From: Acidimicrobiales bacterium
GTDB taxonomy: Bacteria; Actinomycetota; Acidimicrobiia; Acidimicrobiales; Acidimicrobilacustridaceae
Assembly (NCBI GenBank): GCA_018401565.1
Contig: JAGYKS010000024.1
Coordinates: 1 to 64,000, forward strand
Direction of reading: 5' to 3'
Length of the DNA: 64,000 nucleotides
The translations under genes were made by a program, and so were the position numbers. This document shows positions 1 through 10,351 of this stretch, one piece after another. The notes under the pieces are model-generated. The model was not told the origin of the DNA. It ran no database searches and was given only the letters and a program-made list of their open reading frames with translations. Each line of letters begins with the position of its first letter. Position 1 is the stretch's first letter.

Positions 1-583
1 CGCCACCGCGTTCCCATCTGGCCGCGCATCCCTGTCCGTCAAGCTCGCCGACACGCGTGATGCGGTGCTCGCCGGGGCCCACGAGATCGACATGGTCATC
101 GACCGCGGTGCGTTCCTCTCCGGTCGCTACGGCAAGGTGTTCGACGAGATCGTCGCGGTGAAGCAGGTGTGCGGTGATGCGCACCTCAAGGTCATCCTCG
201 AGACGGGTGAGCTCACGACCTACGATCACGTCCGGCGAGCATCCTGGCTCGCGCTCCTCGCTGGCGCCGACGTGATCAAGACGTCCACGGGAAAGGTCTC
301 CCCCGCCGCCACCCATCCGGTCGCCGTCGTGATGCTCGAGGCGGTGCGCGACCATGCGCTGCTCACGGGCGAACGTCGTGGGGTGAAGGTGGCAGGTGGC
401 ATCCGCACCACGAAGGACGCGATCCGTCACCTCGTCCTCGTCAACGAGATCGCCGGCGGCGCCTGGCTATCGCCGGAGCTCTACCGCATCGGTGCCTCGA
501 GCCTGCTGACCGATCTGCTGTTGCAGCGCCAGAAGCTCACGTCCGGCGCGTACGGCAGCCCTGACCGCATCACCATCGACTGA
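1..583 (+). CDS. deoC: Deoxyribose-phosphate aldolase, 5' end cut by window edge
   Basis: Class I aldolase that splits 2-deoxyribose 5-phosphate into glyceraldehyde 3-phosphate and acetaldehyde, in cytosolic deoxynucleoside breakdown. The open frame begins at base 2 with 'TAFPSGRASLSVKLADTRD' and runs to a TGA, so only the N-terminal part is missing. The Schiff-base lysine lies in 'DVIKTSTGKVSP' and the second active-site lysine in 'GVKVAGGIRT'. The frame is unbroken, unlike its neighbours. The two aldehyde dehydrogenases downstream fit a pathway that oxidises the acetaldehyde released. Known in the family: actinobacterial DeoC is often followed by ALDH genes. Inferred: one operon, since the next GTG starts 18 bases after the stop. 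Confidence 0.93.
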   Translation, partial: ATAFPSGRASLSVKLADTRDAVLAGAHEIDMVIDRGAFLSGRYGKVFDEIVAVKQVCGDAHLKVILETGELTTYDHVRRASWLALLAGADVIKTSTGKVSPAATHPVAVVMLEAVRDHALLTGERRGVKVAGGIRTTKDAIRHLVLVNEIAGGAWLSPELYRIGASSLLTDLLLQRQKLTSGAYGSPDRITID

Positions 584-601
584 CCGCCGCGAGGAGACTT
601 C

Positions 602-2068
602 GTGTCGCGCTACCCGATCGATCTCGGCACCCCCGGCTGGGCGTACGCCCCCGCACCGGAGAGCCGCGCGCTCGCTCGACTCGCTGAAGGCACGAGACTC
701 GGCCTGTTCATCGACGGCGAGTTCGTCGACGCAGCCGACGGCGACCTTCGCCACCGTCGACCCGGCGAAGGAGACCCTGCTCGCGGAGGTCGCACACGCC
801 GGTGCGAGCGACGTCGACCGCGCCGTCGCCGCGGCACGAGCTGCGTTCCCTGCCTGGTCCGCACGTCCCGGTCGTGAACGCGGTGCGTTCCTGTTCCGTC
901 TCGCGCGTCTGCTCCAGGAACGTGCCCGAGAGTTCGCCGTGCTCGAGACTTCGATAACGGCAAGCCGGGATCCGTGAGAGCCGCGACTTCGACATCCCGA
1001 CCGCCGCCGCGCACCTGTTCCATCATGGCGGCTGGGCGGACAAGCTCGACTGGGTCGGACTCGGCGACGACCCGCGCCCGCTCGGCGTCGTCGGTGTGAC
1101 GCCGTGGAACTCCCTGCCGCTGATGCTCGCTCAGCGTCGCCTCCGGCGTCGCGACGGGCAACACGGTCGTGCTCAGTTCGCGGAGCATTTACGTTGAGCG
1201 CGCTGCGCTTCGCCGAGCTGTGCCAGCAGGCCGGCCTGCCTGCGGGCGTGCTGAACATCGTGATGTGGGCAGTGACATGGTGCCGCGCTCGTGCGTCACC
1301 CCGACGTCGACAAAGGTTCGCTCAACCGCCGTCGGCAAGGACATCCAGCGGGCGCTCGCAGGCACCGGCCGACGCCTCACGCTCGAGTTCGGCGGGAAGG
1401 CAGCGAACATCGTGTTCGCCGACGCGGCGTTTGATTATTGGAATGGAGGGGATCGCTCTGACGGCGATCTTCTTCAACCAGGGCCACGTCGCTGCGCCGG
1501 CTCACGCCTGCTGGTCGAGGAGCCTGCATGACCCTCGTTATCGCGAAACTGACGCGTCGCCTCGAGACGCCTGGGTCGGCGACTTTCGACAAGAACACCG
1601 ACCTCGGCGCCATCAACTCTGCTGCGCAGCTCGAGCGCATCCGCACCCTCACTGCGGCCGGAGAAGGAGGGCGCGCACGCTGGAGCCTCGACTGCGCGCT
1701 CCCTTCGCAGGGCTTCTGGTTCCCACCGACCGTGTTCACCGACGTCGCACCGTCGTCCCGCATCGCACAGGAGGAGATCTTCGGTCCCGTGCTCAGCGTG
1801 CTCACGTTCCGCACGCCGGACGAAGCGGTCACGAAGGCGAACAACACGCCGTACGGGCTGTCGGCCGGTATCTGGACGGAGAAGGGCTCTCGGATCCTGT
1901 GGCTCGCGGACCGCCTGCGTGCCGGTGTCGTCTGGGCCAACACGTTCAACCGTTTCGATCCATCGAGTCCGTTCGGGGGCATGAAGGACTCCGGTTTCGG
2001 TCGCAGGGCGACGGCAGTGACTGGCGGCCTACCTGCAGGCAGCGCACGGGGAGGCCGACGGTGAGTGA
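602..2068 (+). CDS. Aldehyde dehydrogenase, multiply frameshifted
   Basis: NAD(P)-dependent aldehyde dehydrogenase, probably oxidising acetaldehyde produced by the adjacent DeoC. GTG at 602 follows 'gaggag'. The protein is readable only by changing frame at least six times, but family landmarks come in order: 'GLFIDGEFVDAADGD', 'VVGVTPWNSLPLML', 'LEFGGKAANIVFADAAF' with the catalytic Glu, 'FFNQGHV' then 'CAGSRLLVEE' with the nucleophilic Cys near 1493, 'EEIFGPVLSVLTF', and 'PFGGMKDSGFGR'. The span corresponds to about 489 residues, normal for the family. It ends at TGA 2066-2068, overlapping the start of the next gene by 8 bases. The breaks look like single-base sequencing errors because both catalytic motifs survive. 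A decayed gene is the alternative. Confidence 0.82.
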
Positions 2069-2931
2069 GCGACTGCGCGTTGCGAAGACCTACAAGCTGG
2101 CGATCGGCGGGGCCTTCCCGCGCCCGAGTCCGGCCGGACCTTCGAGGTCCTCGCCGCGGACGGCACGTTCCTTGCCAACGCGGCACTCGCTTCCCGCAAG
2201 GACGTCCGCGATGCGGTCACCGCCGCAACGCCCAGCCCGGCTGGGCTGGCGCCAACGGCCTTCAACCGCAGCCAGGTGCTCTACCGCGTCGCGGAACTCC
2301 TCGAGGGCCGTCGTGAACAGTTCGTCGCGGAGATCGCGGCACTCACCGGCGTCGACGCGGCCGCCGCACGTGACGAGGTCGATGCGACGATCGAACGCTG
2401 GGTCTGGTACGCGGGCTGGGCCGACAAGTTCGTCCAGGTCGCCGGCAGCGTGAATCCCGTCGCCGGTCCGTACTTCAACCTGTCCGTGCCGGAACCGATC
2501 GGTGTCGTCGCCGTGCTCGCGCCGCAGGAGTCGTCGCTCCTCGGCTTCGTCTCGGTCGTGGCGCCCGCCCTCGTCGCCGGCTGCACGGTGGTGGTCCTCG
2601 CGAGCTCCGCCGCACCCCTCCCGGCGATCAGCCTCGCAGAGGTGCTCGCGACGTCCGACGTGCCGGCCGGTGTCGTGAACGTGCTGACCGGATCTCCGGC
2701 CGAGCTCGCACCCGTGCTCGCTGGACATCTCGACGTCGACGGGCTGGACCTCACCGGCGTGCAGGGCACGGACGTCGACGTGGCTGCGCTCGAGCAGCTC
2801 GCTGCCGAAGGGTGACCCGCGTGCGTCGACCCGCCACGACACCCATCGACTGGACGCGCATCCCGCGCGGCATCGACCGCATCACGGGTTGGACGGACCT
2901 CAAGACGGTGTGGCACCCGAAGGGCCGCTGA
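2061..2931 (+). CDS. Aldehyde dehydrogenase-like protein lacking the catalytic C-terminal half
   Basis: GTG 2061 opens 'SERLRVAKTYKLAIGGAFPR', an ALDH N-terminus. After one or two frame changes near 2130-2270 the NAD-binding half follows: 'EPIGVVAVLAPQESSLLGF', 'VLASSAAPLPAISLAEV', 'DVPAGVVNVLTGS'. After 'LDLTGVQGTDVDVAALEQLA' the expected Cys loop and C-terminal domain are absent. A missing base near 2812 restores the tail 'GITGWTDLKTVWHPKGR'-like, ending at 2931. The total is about 290 residues against about 480 in full ALDHs. I infer a partner or structural subunit for the full ALDH upstream, with which it overlaps by 8 bases. Truncation is not an assembly artefact here, because its own distinct C-terminus is present. 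Confidence 0.75.
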
Positions 2932-3620
2932 CGTCCGGGCCAGCGATCTCCGGGCCGACACGCTTCGGCGGCCCATGCGCGCAGGTCCGCGGCGGCAGCC
3001 GCACGTCGACCGCTGAGCTGACGGAGCACCTCCGGCTCAGCGACGCTGCGTCCACCTCGCCAGGCCATGACCTCCGCGACGCTCGGCGCCCCGCTGCGAC
3101 GCAGAACCTCGGACGGACGCGCGATGCGCCGTCGCCCGCCGCGACCGCGCCGGGCACCACGACACGCAGGTAGGCGCCGGGCCGCCCGGCCGAGACGAAA
3201 CGCGAGATCATGTCGGGGACGTCGAGAAATCCGGCGAGCGTCCGACACGGCATGCGCGGCGCCGTGACCTCGAGCTCGACCCCACCGGAGGTGCGCCAGC
3301 GTTCACCGATCCGCGCGTCCGGCACGCGGCGAGGCCCGTCGATTGCGCAGATTTCTCGCTTCTGAAGGTGCCCGGAGGCGTCGCGCCGCGAGCGCGGTGG
3401 ACCAGAACTCGGCGTCGACCTGCGCGTAGGCGTAGACGGCGCGATCGGGGCCACCGTGGAAGCGACGATCCACCTGGACGTCACCGTCGAGCCCGAGCGG
3501 ACCCAGTGCGACGGACCCTGGAAGAGGACGCTTGTCGATCCCGGTCATCTCGACCTGCGCGCCGATGCGTTGCTCTGCCGCCGGACCCACGCAGACCGCG
3601 AGGATGCGCGCGCGCCCCAT
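2900..3620 (-). CDS. MOSC-domain protein (YiiM-like), frameshifted
   Basis: MOSC domains bind sulfur carriers or molybdenum cofactor and occur in YiiM-type N-hydroxylated base reductases. ATG at 3620 opens 'MGRARILAVCVGPA', then 'MTGIDKRPLPGSVALGPLG', 'DRRFHGGPDRAVYAYAQ' with the family HGGPD motif. In another frame comes 'GVELEVTAPRMPCRTLAGFL' and 'GAYLRVVVPGAVAAGD'. The C-terminus is blurred by indels. The last in-frame stop is at 2900, inside the convergent ALDH-like gene, so the true end lies between about 2900 and 2960. The start overlaps the uppS stop as TGATG, indicating translational coupling. Substrate is unknown. Confidence 0.72.
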
Positions 3621-4351
3621 CACGACGCAGGCTTGTCGAGGGCAGCGCCGAAACGCCGGTCCCTCGCCTGGAACTCGGCGACACAGCGTGCGAGCTCCTG
3701 CTCGTCGAAGTCCGGCCACAGCACGTCGGTGGCGACTGACTCCGCGTACCGCCCGCCACAGCAGAGGAAGTTTCGAGACCCGCAGCTCACCCGAGGTACG
3801 GATCATCAGGTCGACGTCGGGCATCGCGGGGTCATCGAGCCGTGCGGCGAGCGACCGCTCGTCGATCCGTCGGAGCCGGCCCGCCGCGACGTCCTCTGCG
3901 GCCTTCGCGCAGCGTCGACGAGTTCGCTGCGCGCGCCGTAGTTGAACGCGATGCGCAACGTCATGCGCCGACACGCCGAGGTCCGTTCCTCGGTGCGTTC
4001 GATGAGCCGGACGAGACGGGCCGGTACGGGACGGGTCCCGCGGCCGATGAAGCGGACCTGGACGTCCCGCTCGATCAGGTCGTCGACGCGACGCAGCAGG
4101 AGCGAGCGGTTGAAGTCGAGGAGGAAGCGCACCTCCTCCGGCGAGCGTCGCCAGTTCTCGGTCGAGAACGCATAGACCGTGAGATCGGTGATCCCGAGCT
4201 CGAGCGCGCCCTCGACGGCGCGGAACAGGGCCGCTTCGCCCGCCTCATGACCGGCGTTGCGCTTCAGGCCGCGGGCGTTGGCCCAGCGACCGTTCCCGTC
4301 CATGATGATGGCGACGTGCGCCGGGATACGACTCGGATCGACCGACGTCAC
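3620..4351 (-). CDS. uppS: Isoprenyl transferase (undecaprenyl diphosphate synthase), frameshifted
   Basis: Cis-prenyltransferase that elongates farnesyl or geranyl diphosphate to the lipid carrier for cell-wall precursors. GTG at 4351 opens 'TSVDPSRIPAHVAIIMDGNG', with the catalytic Asp of 'MDGNGRWA', then 'HEAGEAALFRAVEGALELG', 'LTVYAFSTENWRRSPEEV' and 'TLRIAFNYGARSELVDA'. The C-terminal third is in another frame: 'MPDVDLMIRTSGELRVS', and ends 'AALDKPAS'. The length of 244 codons is normal. It follows recO by 53 bases in the same direction, the usual actinobacterial recO-uppS pair, and overlaps the MOSC gene by one base. Confidence 0.88.
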
Positions 4352-4404
4352 GTCTGCCCCTCACCTGCTCGCACGGCAGCAGCGTAGTGCCGGCAGGTCG
4401 GCGT

Positions 4405-5223
4405 TCAAGGTTCCTCGTACACCGCTGCGTCGGCCTCCGGCAGGTCGAGCGCCTGTGCCGCGCCGACCTCGTCGCGCTCGACCGAGCTGTAGGCGCGCAG
4501 TCGGCGATCGAGATGGTGCTCGACGAAGGCGCGCGCGTACGAGCTGGCGGTCGCACGGGCCTCGCCAGGGCGTTCACGCGCGAGCCCGGGGGCGCCTGCC
4601 ACGCCCCGGTCGTCACCGAGCAGGCGGACGGCCTCGATGACGTCCGCCCCGACCTGCCGCGTGCCCTCGCCGGCACAGCCGTCGCACAGGGTCCCGCCAC
4701 CGATCACGCTGAGATGACGGTGCTCACCGGCGCGACGGCAGCGCGCACAGGCCGACGTGAAGACGGGGAAGCCGACGACCGACGCGGCCCTGAGCAGGAA
4801 CGCGTCGACGAAGATGCTCGGGTCCTCAGGGTCGGCACGCAGTGCCGCGAGTCCGGCGCGCAGCAGGAGGAAGAGCGCATGATCACGCTGCCCTTCGCCC
4901 GAGACCGCGTCGACCGCCGGCCACACCAACCGATCCCGCAGCGAAGAGGCGGTCGTCCTCGCCCGGATGTGAGCGTTGGTCTCGATGGACCTCTGGACCT
5001 CGTCCGGACGATGCTCGAGGCTGCGCCCCTCATGCAGCTCCAGATCGACGTGGGCGAACGGCCTCCTGAGCCGGGCGCCGATCCTGCTGCCGGGACGGCG
5101 AACGCCCTTCGCCACCGCACGCACCTTGCCACGACCCTGCAGCAGCAACGTCACGATGCGATCGGTCTCGCCGAGCTTGTGGGACCGCAGCACGATCCCT
5201 TGATCACGATAGGCACGACTCAC
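4405..5223 (-). CDS. recO: DNA repair protein RecO
   Basis: RecO loads RecA on SSB-coated single strands in the RecFOR pathway. GTG at 5223 opens 'SRAYRDQGIVLRSHKLGETD', the OB-fold N-terminus, followed by 'RIVTLLLQGRGKVRAVAKGV'. The zinc finger is complete: 'CARCRRAGEH' then 'GTLCDGCAG'. The frame is intact at 272 residues. The start shares GTGA with the stop of the SCO1664-like gene, so the two are translationally coupled. I rejected longer upstream readings because they run into the SCO1664-like coding sequence. Confidence 0.93.
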   Translation of the reverse strand: MSRAYRDQGIVLRSHKLGETDRIVTLLLQGRGKVRAVAKGVRRPGSRIGARLRRPFAHVDLELHEGRSLEHRPDEVQRSIETNAHIRARTTASSLRDRLVWPAVDAVSGEGQRDHALFLLLRAGLAALRADPEDPSIFVDAFLLRAASVVGFPVFTSACARCRRAGEHRHLSVIGGGTLCDGCAGEGTRQVGADVIEAVRLLGDDRGVAGAPGLARERPGEARATASSYARAFVEHHLDRRLRAYSSVERDEVGAAQALDLPEADAAVYEEP

Positions 5224-6030
5224 AGCAGCGGCCACGGATAGGCGCGTGGCCCAAGAGGTTCCGGTAGACGTCCTTCGCTGCGCAGCGCTCGCACGCGCTC
5301 GAGGGTCCGCTCGACCTCGTCGTCGGAGAGCAGCGCCCGCAACCTCGGACCGAACGTGCCGGCGATCGGCCGCCTCGAGGTGATCGAGCATCTCGACCAG
5401 CACGGCATCGAGCGGCTCGCCTGCGAGGTCCCACACGACCGTCCGGTGCTTCTCCTCGACGTTGAAGGTGACGCCATGGTCGACCGCTCGCAATCGGATG
5501 GACACCGGAGCGTCGCCGTCCTCGACGAGCACGTGCCCACCTTTGCGATCCGCATTGTCGACGATGAGATCGAACACGGCGAGCTCGACGAAGCGCCGCC
5601 GCGGCGTGGGTCGGAACCGTCGAGCGCCGCCTCACGGAGCGATGAAGTAATGCACGTCCGGATCGTGCGGCACGAACCGCTGCACGCTGCCGGGCCCGTG
5701 CGGCGCATCGTCACGCAGCAGCGTCAACGGTACGAGACCGAGTCCGAGCGCTGCATCGACCTCGAACGCAGCGACCTCCCGCCGGTGCAGCGTCCCTTCC
5801 GGGAAGTCCCACAACGGGCGTTCGCCGTCACGCGGCTTGTAGACGACGAGGTCGGCAGGATCGAGATCCTCGATGCCCAGCGGACGACCGAGCCGCTCGA
5901 CGAGTTCGGTCAGCGGTGTCGCATCCCGGTCGCAGAGACGTCCGAGCAGGGTCGCGTTCGACGCATCAGCGAAGCGTCCGACCACCTCGAAGGGCGCCGT
6001 GGCCAGGCGCTGCGCACCGTTGCCCGACAC
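5220..6030 (-). CDS. SCO1664-family protein, frameshifted
   Basis: Actinobacterial family of unknown biochemical role with a kinase-like (phosphoinositide-kinase-related) fold. GTG 6030 has a 'GGGGGAG' SD. Segments in order are 'APFEVVGRFADASNATLLG', 'DLVVYKPRDGERPLWDFPEG', 'REVAAFEVDAALGLGLVPL', 'GSVQRFVPHDPDVHYF', then in another frame 'DLIVDNADRKGGHVLVED', 'AVDHGVTFNVEEKHRTVVWD', and the C-terminus 'RLPEPLGPRAYPWPLL'. The NADRKGGH and DHG motifs are the catalytic-loop-like signature of the family. Length about 270, as usual. It lies between DUF3090 and recO; the same grouping recurs in actinobacteria (known), which suggests shared but undetermined function. Confidence 0.83.
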
Positions 6031-6042
6031 CGCTCCCCCGAT

Positions 6043-6549
6043 TCAGACCGTCAGCGGCCCGTGACCGTTGGTCGCGGGGCAGACGTGCCCGCCGGTCGGC
6101 TCGATGGGTCGTGAGCAGAGGCGGCAGCGCTCCCGCCCTTCGCCGACGATCTCGCTCGCGTGCGCCGACAGGCGCCGGGCCTGATCGCGGTCCATCCCGA
6201 CACGCGCTTCACGCGGCTCGCGGTCGTCATCGGGCACGAACTCGCTCAGCTCGAGGACGAAGCGCTGCTCGTCCGGATCGATACCTGCAGCGATCGAGCC
6301 GACGCGCCAGATCGGAGAGAACGGCGGGTAGAGCGACATCGAGTCACGGTCCCAGTCGGCCGGCGGACGGTCACCGATCCGAGCGAGCAACTGCGCGAGC
6401 AGGTCACCGATCCCGCCGACCTGCGCCTTCTCGAGCAGGAACTGGACGCGCTGCTGATCGTCCTCGACCTCCATGAGGAACGTGCGATCCCCTGGCACGC
6501 CCAGGTAACCGACGGTCACCCGCTTCGGATCGTCGAGGATGAGGTCCAT
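6043..6549 (-). CDS. DUF3090 family protein
   Basis: Intact 168-residue protein beginning 'MDLILDDPKRVTVGYLGVPG' and containing 'RTFLMEVEDDQQRVQFLLEK' and 'RVGSIAAGIDPDEQRFVLEL'. A C-terminal 'CRLCSRPIEPTGGHVCPATN' resembles a small zinc knuckle (Cys-x2-Cys ... His-x-Cys). No reaction is known. Its ATG overlaps the stop of the upstream phosphatase gene as TGATG, and the SCO1664-like gene starts 12 bases after its stop. Coupling of the three genes is visible; a joint pathway is inference. One of the few unbroken frames in this part of the window. Confidence 0.9.
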   Translation of the reverse strand: MDLILDDPKRVTVGYLGVPGDRTFLMEVEDDQQRVQFLLEKAQVGGIGDLLAQLLARIGDRPPADWDRDSMSLYPPFSPIWRVGSIAAGIDPDEQRFVLELSEFVPDDDREPREARVGMDRDQARRLSAHASEIVGEGRERCRLCSRPIEPTGGHVCPATNGHGPLTV

Positions 6550-7190
6550 CAGTCACTCCCTGCCGTGGTCGCCGCGCGGAAGCCCGGGTCCGAGGTGTCG
6601 TTGAGGTTGAGGAGCACCGGTGCGGCGCCCTCAGGAAGGAGGATGACCGTCGATGAGGCCGGCGAGATCACGAGCCGCTGGAAGTGGTCGAGCGGCTGAC
6701 CGATGTGGTGCGCGACGACCGCCTTGATGATGTCGGCATGACTGACCGCGACGACCGTCTCACCGAGGTGTGCGGCAGCGATGCGCTCCGTCGCCTCGAC
6801 GGCACGTGCCTGCGCGGCACGGATCGACTCTCCGCCCGGGAACGTCACGCGCGACGGCGTCGCCTGGATGACGGCCCACAGTGCTCGGCGCCGGAGCTGC
6901 GCGAGTGAGGCGTTCGTCCAGTCGCCGTAATCGACCTCACCGATACCCCGCTCGATGCGTACGCGCAGGCCGTGCGAGCGAGCGACGTGGGCCGCAGTCT
7001 CCCGGTCCGTTCTGAGCGGCGGAGCGTGAGATGGCACGCACCGCGCAGCGCAGCGAGCCGATTCGGGCCACGGCCTAGCGCCGCTGACACCCGCCGGGCC
7101 GGGATGGACGCCGGGCGCCACAGCCGCAGGCGCTTCGGCTCGCCGGCGCTGCCGTGCGTGCCGCAGCAGGATGAGGGTCGTGGCTCGCAA
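6549..7190 (-). CDS. Histidine phosphatase, MSMEG_4193 type
   Basis: Phosphoglycerate-mutase-like phosphatase. It opens with TTG 7190, 'RATTLILLRHA', where the RHG motif is completed in the next frame ('HGSAGEPKRL'), so an indel sits right after the catalytic His. Later motifs are 'ERGIGEVDYGDWTNASLAQL', 'FPGGESIRAAQARAVE' and 'ETVVAVSHADIIKAVVAHHI', which holds the second catalytic His. Length 214 residues, slightly short because of indels near 7000-7160. Part of the coupled trio with DUF3090 and the SCO1664-like protein. Substrate unknown; the start codon is uncertain because no good SD is visible. Confidence 0.82.
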   Translation of the reverse strand: MRATTLILLRHARQRRRAEAPAAVAPGVHPGPAGVSGARPWPESARCAARCVPSHAPPLRTDRETAAHVARSHGLRVRIERGIGEVDYGDWTNASLAQLRRRALWAVIQATPSRVTFPGGESIRAAQARAVEATERIAAAHLGETVVAVSHADIIKAVVAHHIGQPLDHFQRLVISPASSTVILLPEGAAPVLLNLNDTSDPGFRAATTAGSD

Positions 7191-7199
7191 TCTGCGCTC

Positions 7200-8676
<1,477 letters not shown>

Positions 8677-8682
8677 GCGCGG

Positions 8683-8688
8683 AGGCTA
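8683..8688 (-). promoter_or_regulatory. -10 element of proS, leaderless
   Basis: TAGCCT on the minus strand followed by six bases (ccgcgc) and ATG 8676. The spacing places the transcription start on the A of ATG. It decides the longer proS start over ATG 8624. Confidence 0.55.
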
Positions 8689-8743
8689 CCGTGGTATCCA
8701 GGATCCGCGCGCTCACCACCGCCAGCGCGTCACGTGAGCGGCA

Positions 8744-8749
8744 TACCCT
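8744..8749 (+). promoter_or_regulatory. -10 element of the photolyase gene, leaderless
   Basis: TACCCT followed by ccgcgc and ATG 8756, the same six-base spacing and even the same spacer as the divergent proS signal 55 bases away. No convincing -35 box is visible. Confidence 0.55.
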
Positions 8750-8755
8750 CCGCGC

Positions 8756-10269
8756 ATGACGATGACCTCGGACACCGGCCTCACGAGCGTCTGGGTGTGG
8801 GGAGATCAGCTCAACCTCGATCTCGCCCACCTGCGTGGACGCGACCCCGCAGAGACCCGTGTCCTCATGGTCGTGAGCGACCGGAAGCTCACCGAGCGCA
8901 CCTGGCACCACCAGAAGGTGCACCTGCTCATCACTGCGATGCGCCGGTTCGCGATCGAGCTCACGGAGCAGGGCTTCGCCGTCGACCTGCGCCGTGCCTC
9001 CTCGATGCGGGAGGGCCTGCACGCCCACGTCGATGCCTTCGCGCCGGGCTCGATGGTCGCCATGGAGCCGGCGAGCGCGAAAGGGACCGCGACCCTCGAG
9101 GCGCTCGGCGTCGAACTGGTCCCGAACGACCACTTCCTGTGCCACTGGAGCGAGTTCGCCGCCTTCAGAGAAGGACGCAAGCGGACCACGATGGAGGACT
9201 TCTACCGCTGGCGTCGGCGCGTCACGCGGCTGGCTGATGGAGGGCGAGGGCCGACCGGCGGACGCTGGAACCTTGACGCGGACAACCGCCAGCCGCCGCA
9301 CCCGAGGCACTCGCAGGCGAAGCGGCGCGCCGCTCCGATCGTCGACGCGCTCGACGGCGTCGACGCGGCCCTCGTCGACCTGGCTCGCCGTCGCCGTCCG
9401 CCTGAGGGGCGCCGCCGGACGGCGTCTGGGCCACGTCACGCGCCGGTGCGCTCGCGCGGCTCGAGCGTTTCGTCGACGAGGTGCTCCCACGTTTCGGTGA
9501 CCATGAGGACGCCATGGTCGCTGGGTCCTGGCATCTCAACCATTCGCTGCTGTCCCACGCGCTCAACCTCGGGCTGCTCCACCCGAGCGAGGTCTGCGAG
9601 GCGGCGATCGCAGTCCATACGGACGGTCGCGCGCCCCTCAATGCGGTCGAGGGCTTCGTGTGACAGGTCCTCGGCTGGCGCGAGTTCCTGGGGGGTCGCC
9701 GGGCGCGGACCAGCCTACGATCGCGACAGGAACGCGCTCTCCGCGGATCTGCCGGTGCCGCCTGCACTGACCGGCGCAGCACCGACGCAGATGCGCTGCG
9801 TCGAGGACACCCTCACGTCCGTGCACGATCATGCCTACGCGCATCACATCCAGCGCCTCATGGTCCTCTCGAACCTCGCGACGCTCGCCGGCATCGACCC
9901 CACGGCCATGACCGAGTGGATGCACGGCGCCTTCATCGACGCGTACGACTGGGTGATGGTGCCCAACGTCATCGGCATGGGGACCTTCGCCGACGGTGGC
10001 GAGGTCGCGACGAAGCCGTACGTGTCTCCGGCGGCGCCTACATCGACCGCATGTCGCTCGACTACTGCACACCCTGCCGCTACGACCGCAAGGCTCGCAC
10101 GGGCGAGGATGCCTGCCCGTTCACGACGCTCTACTGGGACGTGCTCGACCGCAACAGGGCCACCTTGCGCAGCAACCACCGCATGTCACGCGCGTATGCG
10201 AACCTCGACCGTCTGCCCGACCTCCCGCTCATCCGCGAGCGCGCGCAGGAGGTGCGTGCACGCCCCTGA
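8756..10269 (+). CDS. Iron-sulfur (FeS-BCP class) photolyase/cryptochrome-related protein, frameshifted
   Basis: Flavoprotein of the 'deoxyribodipyrimidine photolyase-related' family, to which the (6-4) photolyase PhrB belongs. N-terminal antenna domain: 'TSVWVWGDQLNLDLAHLRGR', 'VHLLITAMRRFAIELTEQG'. Middle: 'DEVLPRFGDHEDAMVAGSWH', 'NHSLLSHALNLGLLHP', with a stop at 9661 caused by an indel ('QVLGWREF' continues in another frame). C-terminal: 'HIQRLMVLSNLATLAGI', 'GAFIDAYDWVMVPNVIGMG' and the cluster-ligand segment 'YCTPCRYDRKARTGEDACPF' with three Cys, then 'LYWDVLDRNRATL'. The span equals about 504 residues, normal for the family. Breaks lie near 9230, 9420, 9661, 9700 and 10020. Light-driven repair is inferred from family membership; lesion specificity cannot be read. 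Confidence 0.88.
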
Positions 10270-10351
10270 GCGCCGGGACGCTCTGACGCGGCCGCGCCCT
10301 CGTCGCGCGACGCGCAGCGTGCGCCGCGCAGCGTCGGTGGCCCGTCGCCGC

